NCBI RefSeq assembly: GCF_014649995.1
Contig: NZ_BMUC01000001.1
Location: 536,313-600,312 of the forward strand
Length of the DNA: 64,000 bases
Source of the DNA: Streptomyces griseoflavus
GTDB lineage: Bacteria > Actinomycetota > Actinomycetes > Streptomycetales > Streptomycetaceae
Direction: 5' to 3'
Every line of letters starts with the position of its first letter. Positions within the stretch are counted from its first letter, which is position 1. The position numbers were made by a program, and so were the translations under genes. Positions 27,838 to 38,131 of the stretch are shown here, in pieces. The notes below the pieces were generated by a model. The model worked only from the letters and a program-made list of their open reading frames with translations, was not told where the DNA came from and did not search any database.

Positions 27838-30038
27838 CTGCGCGGACGGTCGGCGGCGCCCCAGCGTAGCGTTGGAGTCCGGCGGGCGGGGCGGCTCCCG
27901 TCCGCCCAGGGGGTGGCGCGGGCCGGCTCTCCGGCCGCCACGGCCTCCACCCGGACGGCGCAGGCCTTGAACTCCGGCATGCGGGACGTCGGGTCGAGGG
28001 CGGGGTTGGTGAGGGTGTTGGCGCGGCCCTCACCGGCCCAGTGGAACGGCATGAACACCGTGTCGGGGCGGATCGCGGTGGTGATCCGGGCCGGTGCCAC
28101 CGCCCGCCCGCGCCGGGACACGACCGCCACCGGCTCGCCCTCGGCGGCGCCGATCCGCTCCGCGAGCCGGGGGTGCAGCTCCACGAACGGCCCCGGAGCG
28201 GCGGCGTTCAGCTCGTCGACCCGCCGGGTCTGGGCGCCGGACTGGTACTGCGCCACGACCCGCCCGGTGGTCAGCAGCACGGGGTACTCCTCGTCGGGCT
28301 CCTCGGCGATCGGCCGGTGCGAGACCGGTACGAACCTGGCCCGCCCGTCCTCGGTGGCGAACCGGTCGTGGAAGAGCCGCGGGGTGCCGGGGTGCACGTC
28401 CTCTTCCGGGCCGCCGGACGCCGGGCAGGGCCAGAAGACCCCGTTCTCCTCGGCCAGCCTCCGGTAGGTGATGCCGGAGTAGTCGGCGAGGCCGCCCGCG
28501 CTGGCCCGGCGCAGTTCCTCGAAGACCTCCTCCGGGTCGGTGGGGAAGCCCTTCTCCAGGTTCCGCCCGCCGCCCAGCCGCGCGGCCAGCTCGTGCAGGA
28601 CCTCCAGGTCGCTGCGGACGCCCTCCGGCGGGGTGAGCGCACGCCGCCGCAGCAGCACCCGCCCCTCCAGACTGGTCGTGGTGCCCGTCTCCTCCGCCCA
28701 CTGCGTCACCGGCAGGACGACGTCGGCGAGCGCGGCCGTCTCCGACAGCACCACGTCGCACACGGCGAGGAAGTCCAGCGAGCGGATCCGTTCCTCGACG
28801 TGCGCGGCGCGGGGCGCCGACACGACCGGGTTGGACCCCATCAGCAGCAGCGCGCGGATGTCCGTGCCGAGCGCGTCGAGGAGCTCGTACGCGCTGCGTC
28901 CCGGCCCGGGCAGCGACTCGGGGTCCACGCCCCACACCTCGGCCACGTGCGCCCGCGCCGCCGGGTCGGTCAGCTTGCGGTAGCCGGGCAACTGGTCGGC
29001 CTTCTGGCCGTGTTCGCGCCCGCCCTGCCCGTTGCCCTGCCCGGTGAGGCAGCCGTACCCGGACAGCGGGCGGCCCGCCCGCCCCGTCGCCAGGCACAGG
29101 TTGATCCACGCGCCCACCGTGTCGGTGCCCTTGGACTGCTGCTCGGGCCCCCGCGCGGTCAGCACCATCGCCGCCTCCGGCTCGCAGAACAGCCGTACGG
29201 CCTCCCGCAGCTCGGGCACGGACACGCCGGTGATCCGCTCCACGTACTCCGGCCAGTGCGCCATCGCCGCGGCCCGGGTCTCCTCCCAGCCGGCCGTGCG
29301 CTCCCGGACGTACGCCTCGTCGGTGCGCCCCTCGGCGACGACCAGGTGCAGCAGGCCCAGCGCCAGCGCGAGGTCGGTGCCGGGGCGGGGAGCCAGGTGC
29401 AGGTCCGCGTGCTCGGCGGTCCTCGTGCGGCGCGGGTCGACGACGATCAGGGTGCCGCCGTTCTCCCTCAGCTCGGTGAAGTAGCGCAGCGACGGCGGCA
29501 TGGTCTCCGCCGGGTTGGAGCCGACGAGGATCACACAGCCGGTCCTCGGGATGTCCTCCAGCGGGAACGGCAGCCCGCGGTCCAGCCCGAACGCCGTGTT
29601 GCCGGCCGCGGCCGCCGACGACATGCAGAACCTTCCGTTGTAGTCGATCTGCGAGGTGCCCAGCACCACCCGGGCGAACTTCCCCAGGCTGTACGCCTTC
29701 TCGTTGGTCAGGCCACCCCCGCCGAACACCCCGACCGCGTCCGCGCCCGACCGCGCCCGCGTCCGCCCCAGCCCCTCGGCGACCCGCCCCAGCGCCTCCT
29801 CCCACGAGGCCGGCACCAGCGCGCCCCCCGCGTCCCGCACCCGTGGCGAGGTCAGCCGCACGCGCGACGACAGCACCTCCGGAGCCGTACGCCCCTTCCC
29901 GCACAGCGCCCCCCGGTTCACCGGGAAGTCCGCCCGCTCGCGCACCTCGACGGAACTCCCGTCCGGGGCCGGCGTCAGGTTCATCCCGCACTGCAGCGCG
30001 CAGTAGGGGCAGTGCGTGGGCGTCACGGTGTTCTGCAT
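27834..30038 (-). CDS. nasA: assimilatory nitrate reductase, molybdopterin catalytic subunit
   Basis: 734 residues from ATG 30038. N-terminal [4Fe-4S] ligands C10, C13, C17 and C46 (HCPYCALQCG ... GALCGKGR). The molybdopterin domains have NGRFCMSSAAAAGNTAFGLD, GSNPAETMPPS, TGRAGRPLSGYGCLTGQGNGQGG and the C-terminal MPFHWAG. The Cys in NGRFCMSS fits a molybdenum-ligating position. Formate dehydrogenase relatives exist; the GlnR-type site and the nirBD neighbourhood support nitrate. No NAD-binding domain, so an external electron donor is needed. Confidence 0.92.
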   Translation of the reverse strand: MQNTVTPTHCPYCALQCGMNLTPAPDGSSVEVRERADFPVNRGALCGKGRTAPEVLSSRVRLTSPRVRDAGGALVPASWEEALGRVAEGLGRTRARSGADAVGVFGGGGLTNEKAYSLGKFARVVLGTSQIDYNGRFCMSSAAAAGNTAFGLDRGLPFPLEDIPRTGCVILVGSNPAETMPPSLRYFTELRENGGTLIVVDPRRTRTAEHADLHLAPRPGTDLALALGLLHLVVAEGRTDEAYVRERTAGWEETRAAAMAHWPEYVERITGVSVPELREAVRLFCEPEAAMVLTARGPEQQSKGTDTVGAWINLCLATGRAGRPLSGYGCLTGQGNGQGGREHGQKADQLPGYRKLTDPAARAHVAEVWGVDPESLPGPGRSAYELLDALGTDIRALLLMGSNPVVSAPRAAHVEERIRSLDFLAVCDVVLSETAALADVVLPVTQWAEETGTTTSLEGRVLLRRRALTPPEGVRSDLEVLHELAARLGGGRNLEKGFPTDPEEVFEELRRASAGGLADYSGITYRRLAEENGVFWPCPASGGPEEDVHPGTPRLFHDRFATEDGRARFVPVSHRPIAEEPDEEYPVLLTTGRVVAQYQSGAQTRRVDELNAAAPGPFVELHPRLAERIGAAEGEPVAVVSRRGRAVAPARITTAIRPDTVFMPFHWAGEGRANTLTNPALDPTSRMPEFKACAVRVEAVAAGEPARATPWADGSRPARRTPTLRWGAADRPRR

Positions 30039-30060
30039 ACGGCCACCCTGCGCCGCCGGT

Positions 30061-30098
30061 GTTACGCACCGCACCGGCCCCTGTTACACACCCGGAAC
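30061..30098 (-). promoter_or_regulatory. GlnR-type operator upstream of nasA
   Basis: Minus-strand elements GTTCC (30098-30094), GTAAC (30087-30083) and GTAAC (30065-30061) have exactly the 11- and 22-base spacings seen at the nirBD operon. The site ends 22 bases before the nasA ATG. It fits GlnR consensus half-sites. nasA is a known GlnR target in Streptomyces coelicolor. Confidence 0.7.
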
Positions 30099-30211
30099 GG
30101 CGGCCTCCCCGCCGGCACCGGGCCGCGGTGAGGCGCCGGAGCCCTCCGCTCGGACGCCGGTCGGCCGGATCCGGTCACCGCACAGGCGGGTCACGCCGCC
30201 GGCGCCCGACG

Positions 30212-30916
30212 TCAGTCCCGTGCCCGCTCCGCGCGCGCCTGCGCCAGCGCGCGCTCCACCCCCGGCTCCCGCGGCCCCAGGAAGCGCGGATCCGGACGGA
30301 ACACCGCGTCCGCCGCCGCCTTCCCCGCCGCCAGGACCTCCCGGACGCCTCCGTAGTACCAGGTGGCGTCATGCGGTTCGTCGACGCCCACCCCGTACGA
30401 GGAGACCCCGGCCGTCTCGCACAGGGCCACCGCCCGCCGGACGTGGAAACCCTGGCTGATCAGCACCGCGCGGTCGACGCCGAAGATCCTCTTCGCGCGG
30501 ACGCAGGAGTCCCAGGTGTCGAAGCCCGCGTAGTCGCTCACGATCCGCGCGTCGGGCACACCGTGCCGGGTCAGGTACGCGCGCATCGCGTCGGGCTCGT
30601 CGTAGTCCTCGCGGCTGTTGTCGCCGGTGACCAGCACCACCTCGATCCGCCCCGCCCGGTACAGCTCCGCCGCCGCGTCCAGCCGGTGCGCGAGGTACGG
30701 CGACGGCTCCCCGTCCCACAGGCCCGCGCCGAACACCACGGCGACCCCGGTGCGCGGCACGTCGGCCGTGGTGCGCAGCAGCCCCTCCGTCGTCAGACGC
30801 AGCCAGGTGGCCGGCAGCAGCGCCAGCATGCAGACCGTCACCACCGTCCGCACCAGCCGCCGCCACCCCGCACGGGTGCGGGGCGGACGTGGACGGCGAA
30901 CCTCGAAACGGCGCAT
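30212..30916 (-). CDS. YdcF/SanA (DUF218) family membrane-anchored protein
   Basis: 234 residues. One N-terminal membrane segment (LVRTVVTVCMLALLPATWL), then the DUF218 domain: TGVAVVFGAGLWDGEPSP, LVTGDNSREDYDEPDAMRAYL, FDTWDSCVRAKRIFG and AVLISQGFHVRRAVALC. SanA members affect envelope permeability and vancomycin resistance. Start chosen at ATG 30916 on the basis of family length. The enzymatic activity of the family is not settled. Confidence 0.85.
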   Translation of the reverse strand: MRRFEVRRPRPPRTRAGWRRLVRTVVTVCMLALLPATWLRLTTEGLLRTTADVPRTGVAVVFGAGLWDGEPSPYLAHRLDAAAELYRAGRIEVVLVTGDNSREDYDEPDAMRAYLTRHGVPDARIVSDYAGFDTWDSCVRAKRIFGVDRAVLISQGFHVRRAVALCETAGVSSYGVGVDEPHDATWYYGGVREVLAAGKAAADAVFRPDPRFLGPREPGVERALAQARAERARD

Positions 30917-31128
30917 CGGACGGGCCCCTCCCCGGTCGGTCCCCGACCCGGGGAGACGCCCCCCGGCACGACACGGTTCACCCGGAGCCCTGTGATCAGC
31001 TTCACGCCACCGGACGGCACCCCGGGCCGAACGCCTCACACCCACCGCGGCCCGCGGGGTGAACCGCCGGAAAACACCGGACACGCACGCGCAACGGGAC
31101 GGCAACGTGCCGCCGCCACGATCGGTGC

Positions 31129-31893
31129 ATGACGGCGTACACCACGAACCCTCCCGCTCTCGTCGTCGTGGCCCACGGCAGCCGCGACCCGCGTGCGCTG
31201 AGCACCGTACGGCAGCTCCTGGACAGGGTCCGCGCCCTGCGGCCCGGCCTGCCCGTGCACCTCGGCCACATCGAGATCGACGCGCCCCTGCTCCCCGACA
31301 CCCTCGCCGCGCTGGACGCCCGCGGCACCGGGGCGGCCGTGCTCGTGCCGCTGCTGCTCGGCCGGGGCCACCACGTCATGCGGGACATCCCCGAGGCGGC
31401 CGCCGGGACACGGCTGCGCACCCGTGTGGCCGCGCCCCTCGGCCCGCACCCGCTGCTCGCGGACACCCTGCACGCCCGCCTCACCGAGGCCGGCTGGCGC
31501 ACCCCGGCGGACGGCACGGCCCGCCGCGCGACCGGCGTGGTCCTCGCCGCCGCCGGATCCCGCGCCCCGGAGTCGAGGGCCGACACCCACCGCACCGCGC
31601 GGCTGCTCGCCGAACGGCTCGGCGTCCCGGTGGTCCCCGCGTACGCCTCCGCCGCGGCCCCCACCGTCCCCGACGCCCTGCGCGCCCTGGCCGCACGCGG
31701 CCGCACCCGCGTCGCCGTCGCCTCCTGCTTCACCGCCCCCGGCCGCTTCGCCACGCAGTGCGCGGCGGCGGCCCCGTGGATCGCCTCCGCCCCCCTGGGC
31801 ACCCACGAGGCCATGGCCCGCCTCCTCGTGCACCGCTACGACGAGGCCCTGAGCCTCCCGGTCCCCGCGGCCGCGGAGCCGGTCCCCGCCTGA
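31129..31893 (+). CDS. sirohydrochlorin chelatase (CbiX/SirB family)
   Basis: 254 residues made of two similar chelatase halves: [20 protein letters not shown] (metal-binding His) with [21 protein letters not shown], and [20 protein letters not shown] with [15 protein letters not shown]. It inserts iron (siroheme) or cobalt into sirohydrochlorin. Only the first half keeps the His of AHGSR; the second has AAGSR. Siroheme is the NirB cofactor, and the nirBD/nasA neighbourhood favours an iron-chelatase role. Confidence 0.87.
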   Translation: MTAYTTNPPALVVVAHGSRDPRALSTVRQLLDRVRALRPGLPVHLGHIEIDAPLLPDTLAALDARGTGAAVLVPLLLGRGHHVMRDIPEAAAGTRLRTRVAAPLGPHPLLADTLHARLTEAGWRTPADGTARRATGVVLAAAGSRAPESRADTHRTARLLAERLGVPVVPAYASAAAPTVPDALRALAARGRTRVAVASCFTAPGRFATQCAAAAPWIASAPLGTHEAMARLLVHRYDEALSLPVPAAAEPVPA

Positions 31894-31975
31894 AGGGCCG
31901 CAAGAACCCGGGCCCGGCGGACCGCACGGACACACCCCCGTCCCGACTGTCACACCTTCCCCGTACTGTCATGAC

Positions 31976-33283
31976 ATGGAAGGCACCGCGCTCCCCCCGG
32001 GCTACGACCCGACGTCAGTCGCCCGCTGGGCCCCCGAACCCGACAAACGCCCCGGCCGCACCGCCTTCCAACGCGACCGCGCCCGCGTCCTGCACTCCGC
32101 GGCGCTGCGCCGCCTCGCCGGGAAGACCCAGGTCGTCACCCCGGGCGCCCACCACCAGATGTGGGACGCCAGCCCCCGCACCCGCCTCACCCACTCCCTC
32201 GAATGCGCCCAGGTCGGCCGCGAGCTCGGCGCGGCCCTCGGCTGCGACCCCGACCTCGTCGAGGCCGCCTGCCTCTCCCACGACCTGGGCCACCCGCCCT
32301 TCGGCCACAACGGCGAACAGGCGCTGAACGAGTTCGCCGACGACTGCGGCGGCTTCGAGGGCAACGCCCAGTCGCTGCGCCTGCTCACCCGCCTCGAACC
32401 GAAACGGTTCACCCCGGAGGGCTCGGTCGGCCTCAACCTCACCCGCGCCGCCCTCGACGCCGCCACCAAGTACCCCTGGCCCCGAGGTGCCCACCCCACC
32501 GACCCGGCCTCCCCGAAGTTCGGTGTCTACGACGACGACCGTCCCGTCTTCGACTGGGTCCGCGAGGGCGCCCCCGCCGGCCGCGTCTGCTTCGAGGCCC
32601 AGGTCATGGACTGGTCCGACGACGTGGCCTACTCGGTGCACGACGTGGAGGACGGCCTGCACGCCGGCCACATCGACCCCAACTGCCTGCACGCCGACCC
32701 CGAGCGGGAGGCCGTCTTCGCGGTCGCCGTCGGCCGCTACGTCCCCGCGGACACCGACCCCGCCGAACTGGCCGAGGCCCTCGACCGCCTCCTCGCCCAG
32801 GAGTGGTGGCCGCACGGCTACGACGGCACCGCCGTCGCCCAGGCCCGCCTGAAGGACGCCACCAGCCAGCTCATCGGCCGCTTCTGCCTCGCCGCCGAGG
32901 GCGCCACCCGGCAGGCGTGGGGGCACCTCCCAGGCCGTTCAGGCACCGGGGGAGGCACCGGGCGCCTCACCCGGTACGGTGCCGAGCTGGTCGTGCCGCG
33001 CGGCACCCGCATGGAGTGCGCGGTCCTCAAGGCGGTCGCCGACCGCTACGTGATGCAGCGCGCCGAGCAGGAACAGCTCCGCGCCGACCAGCGCGTCGTC
33101 GTCCTCGAACTGGCCGAGGCGCTCACCGCCCGCGCCCCCGACGGCCTGGACCCGCAGTTCCGCGCCCTGTTCGACCGGGCCCCGGACGACCGCGCCCGCA
33201 AGCGGGTGATCGTCGACCAGATCGCGTCCCTCACCGACATCTCCGCCCGTTCGCTTCACGCCCGGCTCACGGGGCAGTCGTGA
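31976..33283 (+). CDS. dgt: deoxyguanosinetriphosphate triphosphohydrolase-like protein
   Basis: 435 residues. HD-domain dNTPase that releases triphosphate. Motifs: [34 protein letters not shown] (first His), [20 protein letters not shown] (HD pair), [22 protein letters not shown] second nearby ATG at 31971 is out of frame. A linker ([10 protein letters not shown]) interrupts near residue 322. It leads a co-directional series with the flavoprotein, dnaG and hrdA, the common Streptomyces order. Confidence 0.93.
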   Translation: MEGTALPPGYDPTSVARWAPEPDKRPGRTAFQRDRARVLHSAALRRLAGKTQVVTPGAHHQMWDASPRTRLTHSLECAQVGRELGAALGCDPDLVEAACLSHDLGHPPFGHNGEQALNEFADDCGGFEGNAQSLRLLTRLEPKRFTPEGSVGLNLTRAALDAATKYPWPRGAHPTDPASPKFGVYDDDRPVFDWVREGAPAGRVCFEAQVMDWSDDVAYSVHDVEDGLHAGHIDPNCLHADPEREAVFAVAVGRYVPADTDPAELAEALDRLLAQEWWPHGYDGTAVAQARLKDATSQLIGRFCLAAEGATRQAWGHLPGRSGTGGGTGRLTRYGAELVVPRGTRMECAVLKAVADRYVMQRAEQEQLRADQRVVVLELAEALTARAPDGLDPQFRALFDRAPDDRARKRVIVDQIASLTDISARSLHARLTGQS

Positions 33284-33390
33284 GGGGTCCGGCCTCGTCC
33301 CGCGTGGCCTGATCGGCGCACCGCCCCTTACGGCATCATTCTGCGTGCGGGAGGCTCACAGGTGGCGACACCCTTACGAGGAGGCATCAC

Positions 33391-34656
33391 GTGGTCGACG
33401 CGGATCAGACTTTCGTCATCGTCGGAGGCGGACTGGCCGGCGCCAAGGCGGCCGAGACGCTGAGAGCGGAGGGCTTCACCGGCCGGGTGATACTGATCTG
33501 CGACGAACGCGACCACCCGTACGAGCGACCGCCCCTGTCCAAGGGCTACCTCCTCGGCAAGGAGGAACGCGACAGCGTCTTCGTGCACGAGCCCGCCTGG
33601 TACGCGCGGCACGACGTCGAACTGCACCTCGGCCAGACCGTCGACGCCGTCGACCGGGCCGCGAAGACGGTCCGCTTCGGTGACGACGGCACCACGGTCC
33701 GCTACGACAAGCTGCTGCTCGCCACCGGCGCCGAACCGCGCCGGCTGGACATCCCGGGCACGGACCTCGTGGGCGTGCACCACCTGCGGCGCCTCGCGCA
33801 CTCCGAGCGCCTCAAGGGCGTCCTGGCCTCCCTCGGCCGGGACAACGGGCACCTGGTGATCGCCGGCGCCGGCTGGATCGGCCTGGAGATCGCGGCGGCG
33901 GCCCGCCAGTACGGCGCGGAGGTCACCGTCGTCCACCGGGGACAGACCCCGCTGCACTCCGTCCTCGGCCCCGAGCTCGGCGAGCTCTTTGCCGAGCTGC
34001 ACCGTGATCACGGCGTGCGCTTCCACTTCGGGGCGACGCTCACCGAGATCACCGGGCAGGACGGCATGGTCCTCGCCGCCCGCACCGACGACGGCGAGGA
34101 GCACCCCGCCCACGCCGTCCTCGCGGCGATCGGCGCGGCCCCGCGGGTGTCCCTCGCGGAGGCGGCGGGCCTGGAGCTCGCCGGCCGTGAGGCCGGCGGG
34201 GGCGTCCTGGTCGACGAGCGGCTGCGCACGTCCGACCCGGACATCTACGCGGCCGGTGACGTCGCGGCCTTCCCGCACGCCCTCTTCGACACGCGGCTGC
34301 GGGTGGAGCACTGGGCCAACGCGCTGAACGGCGGTCCGGCGGCCGCCCGCTCCATGCTCGGGCGGGACACGGTCCACGACCGGCTGCCCTACTTCTTCAG
34401 CGACCAGTACGACCTCGGGATGGAGTACTCCGGGTGGGCGCCGCCGGGGTCGTACGACCAGGTGGTCATCCGGGGCGACGCGGGCAAGCGCGAGTTCATC
34501 GCGTTCTGGGTGAAAGACGGGCGCGTGCTCGCCGGGATGAACGTGAACGTGTGGGACGTCACGGACCCGATCCAGGAGCTGATCCGGTCGCGCCGGCGGG
34601 TGGACACGGAGGCGCTGGCGGATCCGCGCGTGCCGTTGGCGAGCGTCGCCGCCTAG
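33391..34656 (+). CDS. FAD-dependent oxidoreductase, ferredoxin-reductase (BphA4/ThcD) type
   Basis: 421 residues from GTG 33391 behind GAGGAGG. FAD motif TFVIVGGGLAGAKAAETL at about 6-23, the family sequence HPYERPPLSKGYLLG, NAD motif LVIAGAGWIGLEIAAAAR near 155, and DIYAAGDVAAFP near 285. A C-terminal reductase-dimer domain follows (DQYDLGMEYSGWAPPG). Such proteins pass NADH electrons to ferredoxins for P450s or oxygenases. No ferredoxin or P450 gene is adjacent, so the partner is unknown. Confidence 0.88.
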   Translation: MVDADQTFVIVGGGLAGAKAAETLRAEGFTGRVILICDERDHPYERPPLSKGYLLGKEERDSVFVHEPAWYARHDVELHLGQTVDAVDRAAKTVRFGDDGTTVRYDKLLLATGAEPRRLDIPGTDLVGVHHLRRLAHSERLKGVLASLGRDNGHLVIAGAGWIGLEIAAAARQYGAEVTVVHRGQTPLHSVLGPELGELFAELHRDHGVRFHFGATLTEITGQDGMVLAARTDDGEEHPAHAVLAAIGAAPRVSLAEAAGLELAGREAGGGVLVDERLRTSDPDIYAAGDVAAFPHALFDTRLRVEHWANALNGGPAAARSMLGRDTVHDRLPYFFSDQYDLGMEYSGWAPPGSYDQVVIRGDAGKREFIAFWVKDGRVLAGMNVNVWDVTDPIQELIRSRRRVDTEALADPRVPLASVAA

Positions 34657-34760
34657 GCGGCCGCCGGGGTCCGTCCGGTCCCCGCCCCTCGCGCGTGCGG
34701 GCACGTCGCGAGGGGACGCCAGCCGGCGGGGATGTCACAGCGCACCCGTAGAATTCACGT

Positions 34761-36692
34761 GTGGCTGGGCGGATCAACGATGAGGACGTGAAGGCGGTTC
34801 GGGACGCGGTCCCGATCGACGCCGTCGTGTCCGAGTACCTCCAGCTGCGCAACGCGGGCGGCGGGAACCTCAAGGGCCTCTGCCCCTTCCACGACGAGAA
34901 GTCGCCGTCCTTCCAGGTCAGCCCGAGCAAGGGACTCTTCCACTGCTTCGGCTGCCAGGAGGGCGGCGACACCCTCACGTTCGTGATGAAGATCGACCAC
35001 CTCTCCTTCTCGGAGGCGGTCGAGCGCCTCGCCGGCCAGGCCGGCATCACCCTGCGCTACGAGGAGGGCGGGTACAACCCCACCCACCAGCGCGGGGAGC
35101 GCATCCGCCTGGTCGAGGCCCACAAGATCGCCGCCGAGTGGTACGCGGAACAGCTCGCGACGTCCCCCGAGGCGGACACCGGGCGGGTCTTCCTCGCCGA
35201 GCGCGGCTTCGACCAGGGCGCCGCCGTCCACTTCGGTGTCGGCTACAGCCCTCAGGGCTGGGACCACCTCACCCGCTTCCTGCGCGGCAAGGGGTTCAGC
35301 GACAAGGAGCTGCTCCTCTCCGGACTCTCCCAGGAGGGCCGCCGCGGCCCCATCGACCGCTTCCGCGGCCGGCTGATGTGGCCCATCCGCGACATCGGGG
35401 GCGACGTCGTCGGTTTCGGCGCCCGCAAGCTCCACGAGGCGGACAACGGCCCCAAGTACCTGAACACCCCCGAGACCGCGATCTACAAGAAGTCCCAGGT
35501 CCTGTACGGCATCGACCTGGCGAAGAAGGACATCGCGAAGTCCTCCCGCGCGGTCGTCGTCGAGGGCTACACCGACGTCATGGCCTGCCACCTCGCGGGC
35601 GTCACCACCGCCATCGCCACCTGCGGCACCGCCTTCGGCGGCGACCACATCAAGATCCTCCGCCGGCTGCTGATGGACAACGGCTCGGCGCGCGTGATCT
35701 TCACCTTCGACGGCGACGCGGCCGGCCAGAAGGCGGCCCTGCGTGCCTTCGAGGACGACCAGAAGTTCGCCGCCGAGACCTACATCGCCATCGCCCCCGA
35801 CGGCATGGACCCCTGCGACCTGCGCATCGCCAAGGGCGACGAGGCCGTCGCCGACCTGGTCGAGCCGCGCACGCCGCTCTTCGAGTTCGCGCTCCGCCAG
35901 GTCGTCGGCCGCTACGACCTGGACACCCCGGCCGGCCGCGCCGGCGCCCTCGACGAGGCCGCCCCGATCGTGGCCCGCATCAAGAACAGCGGCGCCCAGC
36001 ACGAGGTCGCCGTCGAACTCGCCGGGATGCTCGGCATCCTCGACACCCAGTTCGTGGTCAAGCGGGTCGCCCAGCTGGCCCGCTGGGCCCGCGACCGCGG
36101 CGGCAAGGGCCCGGCCCCGGACCGGCGTCAGCAGGGCGGGGGCGGCGGTGCCCCGCAGCCGTACGCGTCCGCTCCCGCCGCCCCGCGCGGACCCGCCCTG
36201 AACCTGCGCAACCCGGTCTTCGCCACCGAACGCGAGCTGCTGAAGCTCGCCCTGCAGCGCCCGGAACTGGTCTCCCCGGCCTTCGACGCGTACGGCGTCG
36301 ACGAGTTCACCGCCCCTCCCTACGCGGCCGTGCGCCAGGCGATCCTGGACGCGGGCGGCGCCGAGCACGGGGTGGGGGACCCGCAGGAGTACCTGATCCG
36401 GGTGCGCGACGCGGCCCCCGACGACACCGTGCGCGCCATGGTCACCGAACTCGCGGTCGAGGCGATCATGCTGCACCGGGGCGTCAAGGAGGTCGACGAG
36501 ACCTACGCGGGCGCCCAGCTGGTCACCGTCCGCCGCCGTGCCGTCGAGCGCCGCATCCGCGACATCGCCGGCCGTCTCACCCGCCTCGGCGCCCACGGCG
36601 ACCCGGCCGAACTGACCGCCGTGCAGAACGAGTTGTGGGTCCTCCAGCAGTACGACCAGGCGCTGCGGGAGCACGGAGCGGCCGCACTGTAG
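34761..36692 (+). CDS. dnaG: DNA primase
   Basis: 643 residues from GTG 34761. Makes RNA primers at the replication fork. The CHC2 zinc finger is C41, H44, C62, C65 (CPFHDEK ... HCFGC). The TOPRIM core has VVVEGYTDVMACHLAG near 265 and FTFDGDAAGQKAA near 313. The C-terminal DnaB-interacting domain follows a Gly/Pro/Gln-rich linker near 455-475. Located 228 bases before hrdA, an arrangement recalling the dnaG-sigma macromolecular synthesis operon. Confidence 0.96.
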   Translation: MAGRINDEDVKAVRDAVPIDAVVSEYLQLRNAGGGNLKGLCPFHDEKSPSFQVSPSKGLFHCFGCQEGGDTLTFVMKIDHLSFSEAVERLAGQAGITLRYEEGGYNPTHQRGERIRLVEAHKIAAEWYAEQLATSPEADTGRVFLAERGFDQGAAVHFGVGYSPQGWDHLTRFLRGKGFSDKELLLSGLSQEGRRGPIDRFRGRLMWPIRDIGGDVVGFGARKLHEADNGPKYLNTPETAIYKKSQVLYGIDLAKKDIAKSSRAVVVEGYTDVMACHLAGVTTAIATCGTAFGGDHIKILRRLLMDNGSARVIFTFDGDAAGQKAALRAFEDDQKFAAETYIAIAPDGMDPCDLRIAKGDEAVADLVEPRTPLFEFALRQVVGRYDLDTPAGRAGALDEAAPIVARIKNSGAQHEVAVELAGMLGILDTQFVVKRVAQLARWARDRGGKGPAPDRRQQGGGGGAPQPYASAPAAPRGPALNLRNPVFATERELLKLALQRPELVSPAFDAYGVDEFTAPPYAAVRQAILDAGGAEHGVGDPQEYLIRVRDAAPDDTVRAMVTELAVEAIMLHRGVKEVDETYAGAQLVTVRRRAVERRIRDIAGRLTRLGAHGDPAELTAVQNELWVLQQYDQALREHGAAAL

Positions 36693-36920
36693 TCCCGCCG
36701 GGGGCACGGACCCGGCCCGCGTAACCGCGCTGTCACGCAGCGGACGCAAAAAGTCACCGCACGCCCCTCGTGAGGACGATGTGTCGTACCCCACACTGGG
36801 GGCGGTGCCTGAGTCCCCGGCTCATCGAGTACGGGACGGACAGCGGCGAGGCCGTCGACTCCGCCCCGGACGTACCGCTGCCCCACCCCCCGGGCAGCGA
36901 TCATCCTGGAGGTCGCCCCC

Positions 36921-38072
36921 GTGCAGACCCAGACCCAGACCCAGACCCTCACCCAGGCCGGCGCGGACCTGCTCGTCGCCGTGCCCGCCCGGGGCCGCGT
37001 CGCGCTCCACGCCGGGAGGCCGCCGGAAACGGCACGGGCGGCCGAACCGGCCGCCGGGCCCGCCGAACCCGCGGACCCCGCCGAACCCGCGGACCCCGCC
37101 GGGCCCGCCGACCCCGTCGGCCCGGGTCAGGCGCCCGCCCCCGTCCGGCCCGAGACCGCGGGGCCCTCCTCCGACCTGTTCCGCCAGTACCTGCGCGAGA
37201 TCGGCCGCATCCCGCTGCTCACCGCCGCCGAGGAGGTGGAGCTCGCCCGCCGGGTCGAGGCGGGACTGTTCGCCGAGGAGAAGCTGCGCCGCGCCCCCGA
37301 CCTGGACAGCAGGCTCGCTTCCGACCTGGACCGGCTCGTCGTCATGGGCCGGGTGGCCAAGCGGCGGCTGATCGAGGCGAACCTGCGGCTCGTCGTGTCG
37401 GTGGCCAAGCGGTACGTGGGCCGCGGCCTGACCATGCTGGACCTGGTGCAGGAGGGCAACCTCGGGCTGATCCGGGCGGTGGAGAAGTTCGACTACGCGC
37501 GCGGCTACAAGTTCTCCACGTACGCCACCTGGTGGATCCGTCAGGCCATGTCCCGGGCGCTCGCCGACCAGGCCCGCACGATCCGGGTGCCGGTGCACGT
37601 GGTCGAGCTCATCAACCGCGTGGTGCGGGTGCAGCGGCGGATGCTCCAGGAGCGCGGGTACGAGCCGACGCCGGCCGAGGTCGCGGCGCAGCTCGACCTG
37701 CCGCCCGAGCGGGTCGGCGAGGTGCTGCGGCTCGCCCAGGAACCGGTGTCGCTGCACGCGCCGGTGGGGGAGGAGGACGACGTGGCGCTCGGCGACCTCA
37801 TCGAGGACGGCGACGCGGCGAGCCCCGTGGAGTCGGCGGCGTTCCTGCTGCTGCGGGAGCACCTGGACGCGGTGCTGTCCACGCTGGGGGAGCGGGAACG
37901 GAAGGTGGTGCAGCTCCGGTACGGGCTGGTGGACGGGCGTCCGCGGACGCTGGAGGAGATCGGCCGGATCTTCGGGGTGACGCGGGAGCGGATACGGCAG
38001 ATCGAGAGCAAGACGCTGAACAAGCTCCGTGACCACACGTTCGCGGATCAGCTGCGGGGCTATCTCGACTGA
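36921..38072 (+). CDS. hrdA: principal-type sigma factor HrdA
   Basis: 383 residues from GTG 36921 with GGAGG upstream. Group 2 sigma-70 paralogue. Region 1.2 starts near 85 ([20 protein letters not shown]). Region 2 lies near 160-210 ([38 protein letters not shown]). Region 3 contains [18 protein letters not shown], and region 4 ends [17 protein letters not shown]. The N-terminal 80 residues are low-complexity ([11 protein letters not shown] and [18 protein letters not shown]) and shorter than in HrdB. The position after dnaG matches hrdA in S. coelicolor; HrdC/HrdD are the alternatives. Confidence 0.88.
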   Translation: MQTQTQTQTLTQAGADLLVAVPARGRVALHAGRPPETARAAEPAAGPAEPADPAEPADPAGPADPVGPGQAPAPVRPETAGPSSDLFRQYLREIGRIPLLTAAEEVELARRVEAGLFAEEKLRRAPDLDSRLASDLDRLVVMGRVAKRRLIEANLRLVVSVAKRYVGRGLTMLDLVQEGNLGLIRAVEKFDYARGYKFSTYATWWIRQAMSRALADQARTIRVPVHVVELINRVVRVQRRMLQERGYEPTPAEVAAQLDLPPERVGEVLRLAQEPVSLHAPVGEEDDVALGDLIEDGDAASPVESAAFLLLREHLDAVLSTLGERERKVVQLRYGLVDGRPRTLEEIGRIFGVTRERIRQIESKTLNKLRDHTFADQLRGYLD

Positions 38073-38131
38073 TTGTTCTCGCCCCCGCCGCCCCTTCCCG
38101 TCCCGAACCCGGGGCTCCGCCCCGGACCCCG

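Noticed and set aside
31059-31074. GTGAA-n6-GAAAA as a GlnR box before the sirohydrochlorin chelatase gene
   Set aside because: Only partly matches the consensus, and no third half-site occurs at the spacing seen at nirB and nasA.
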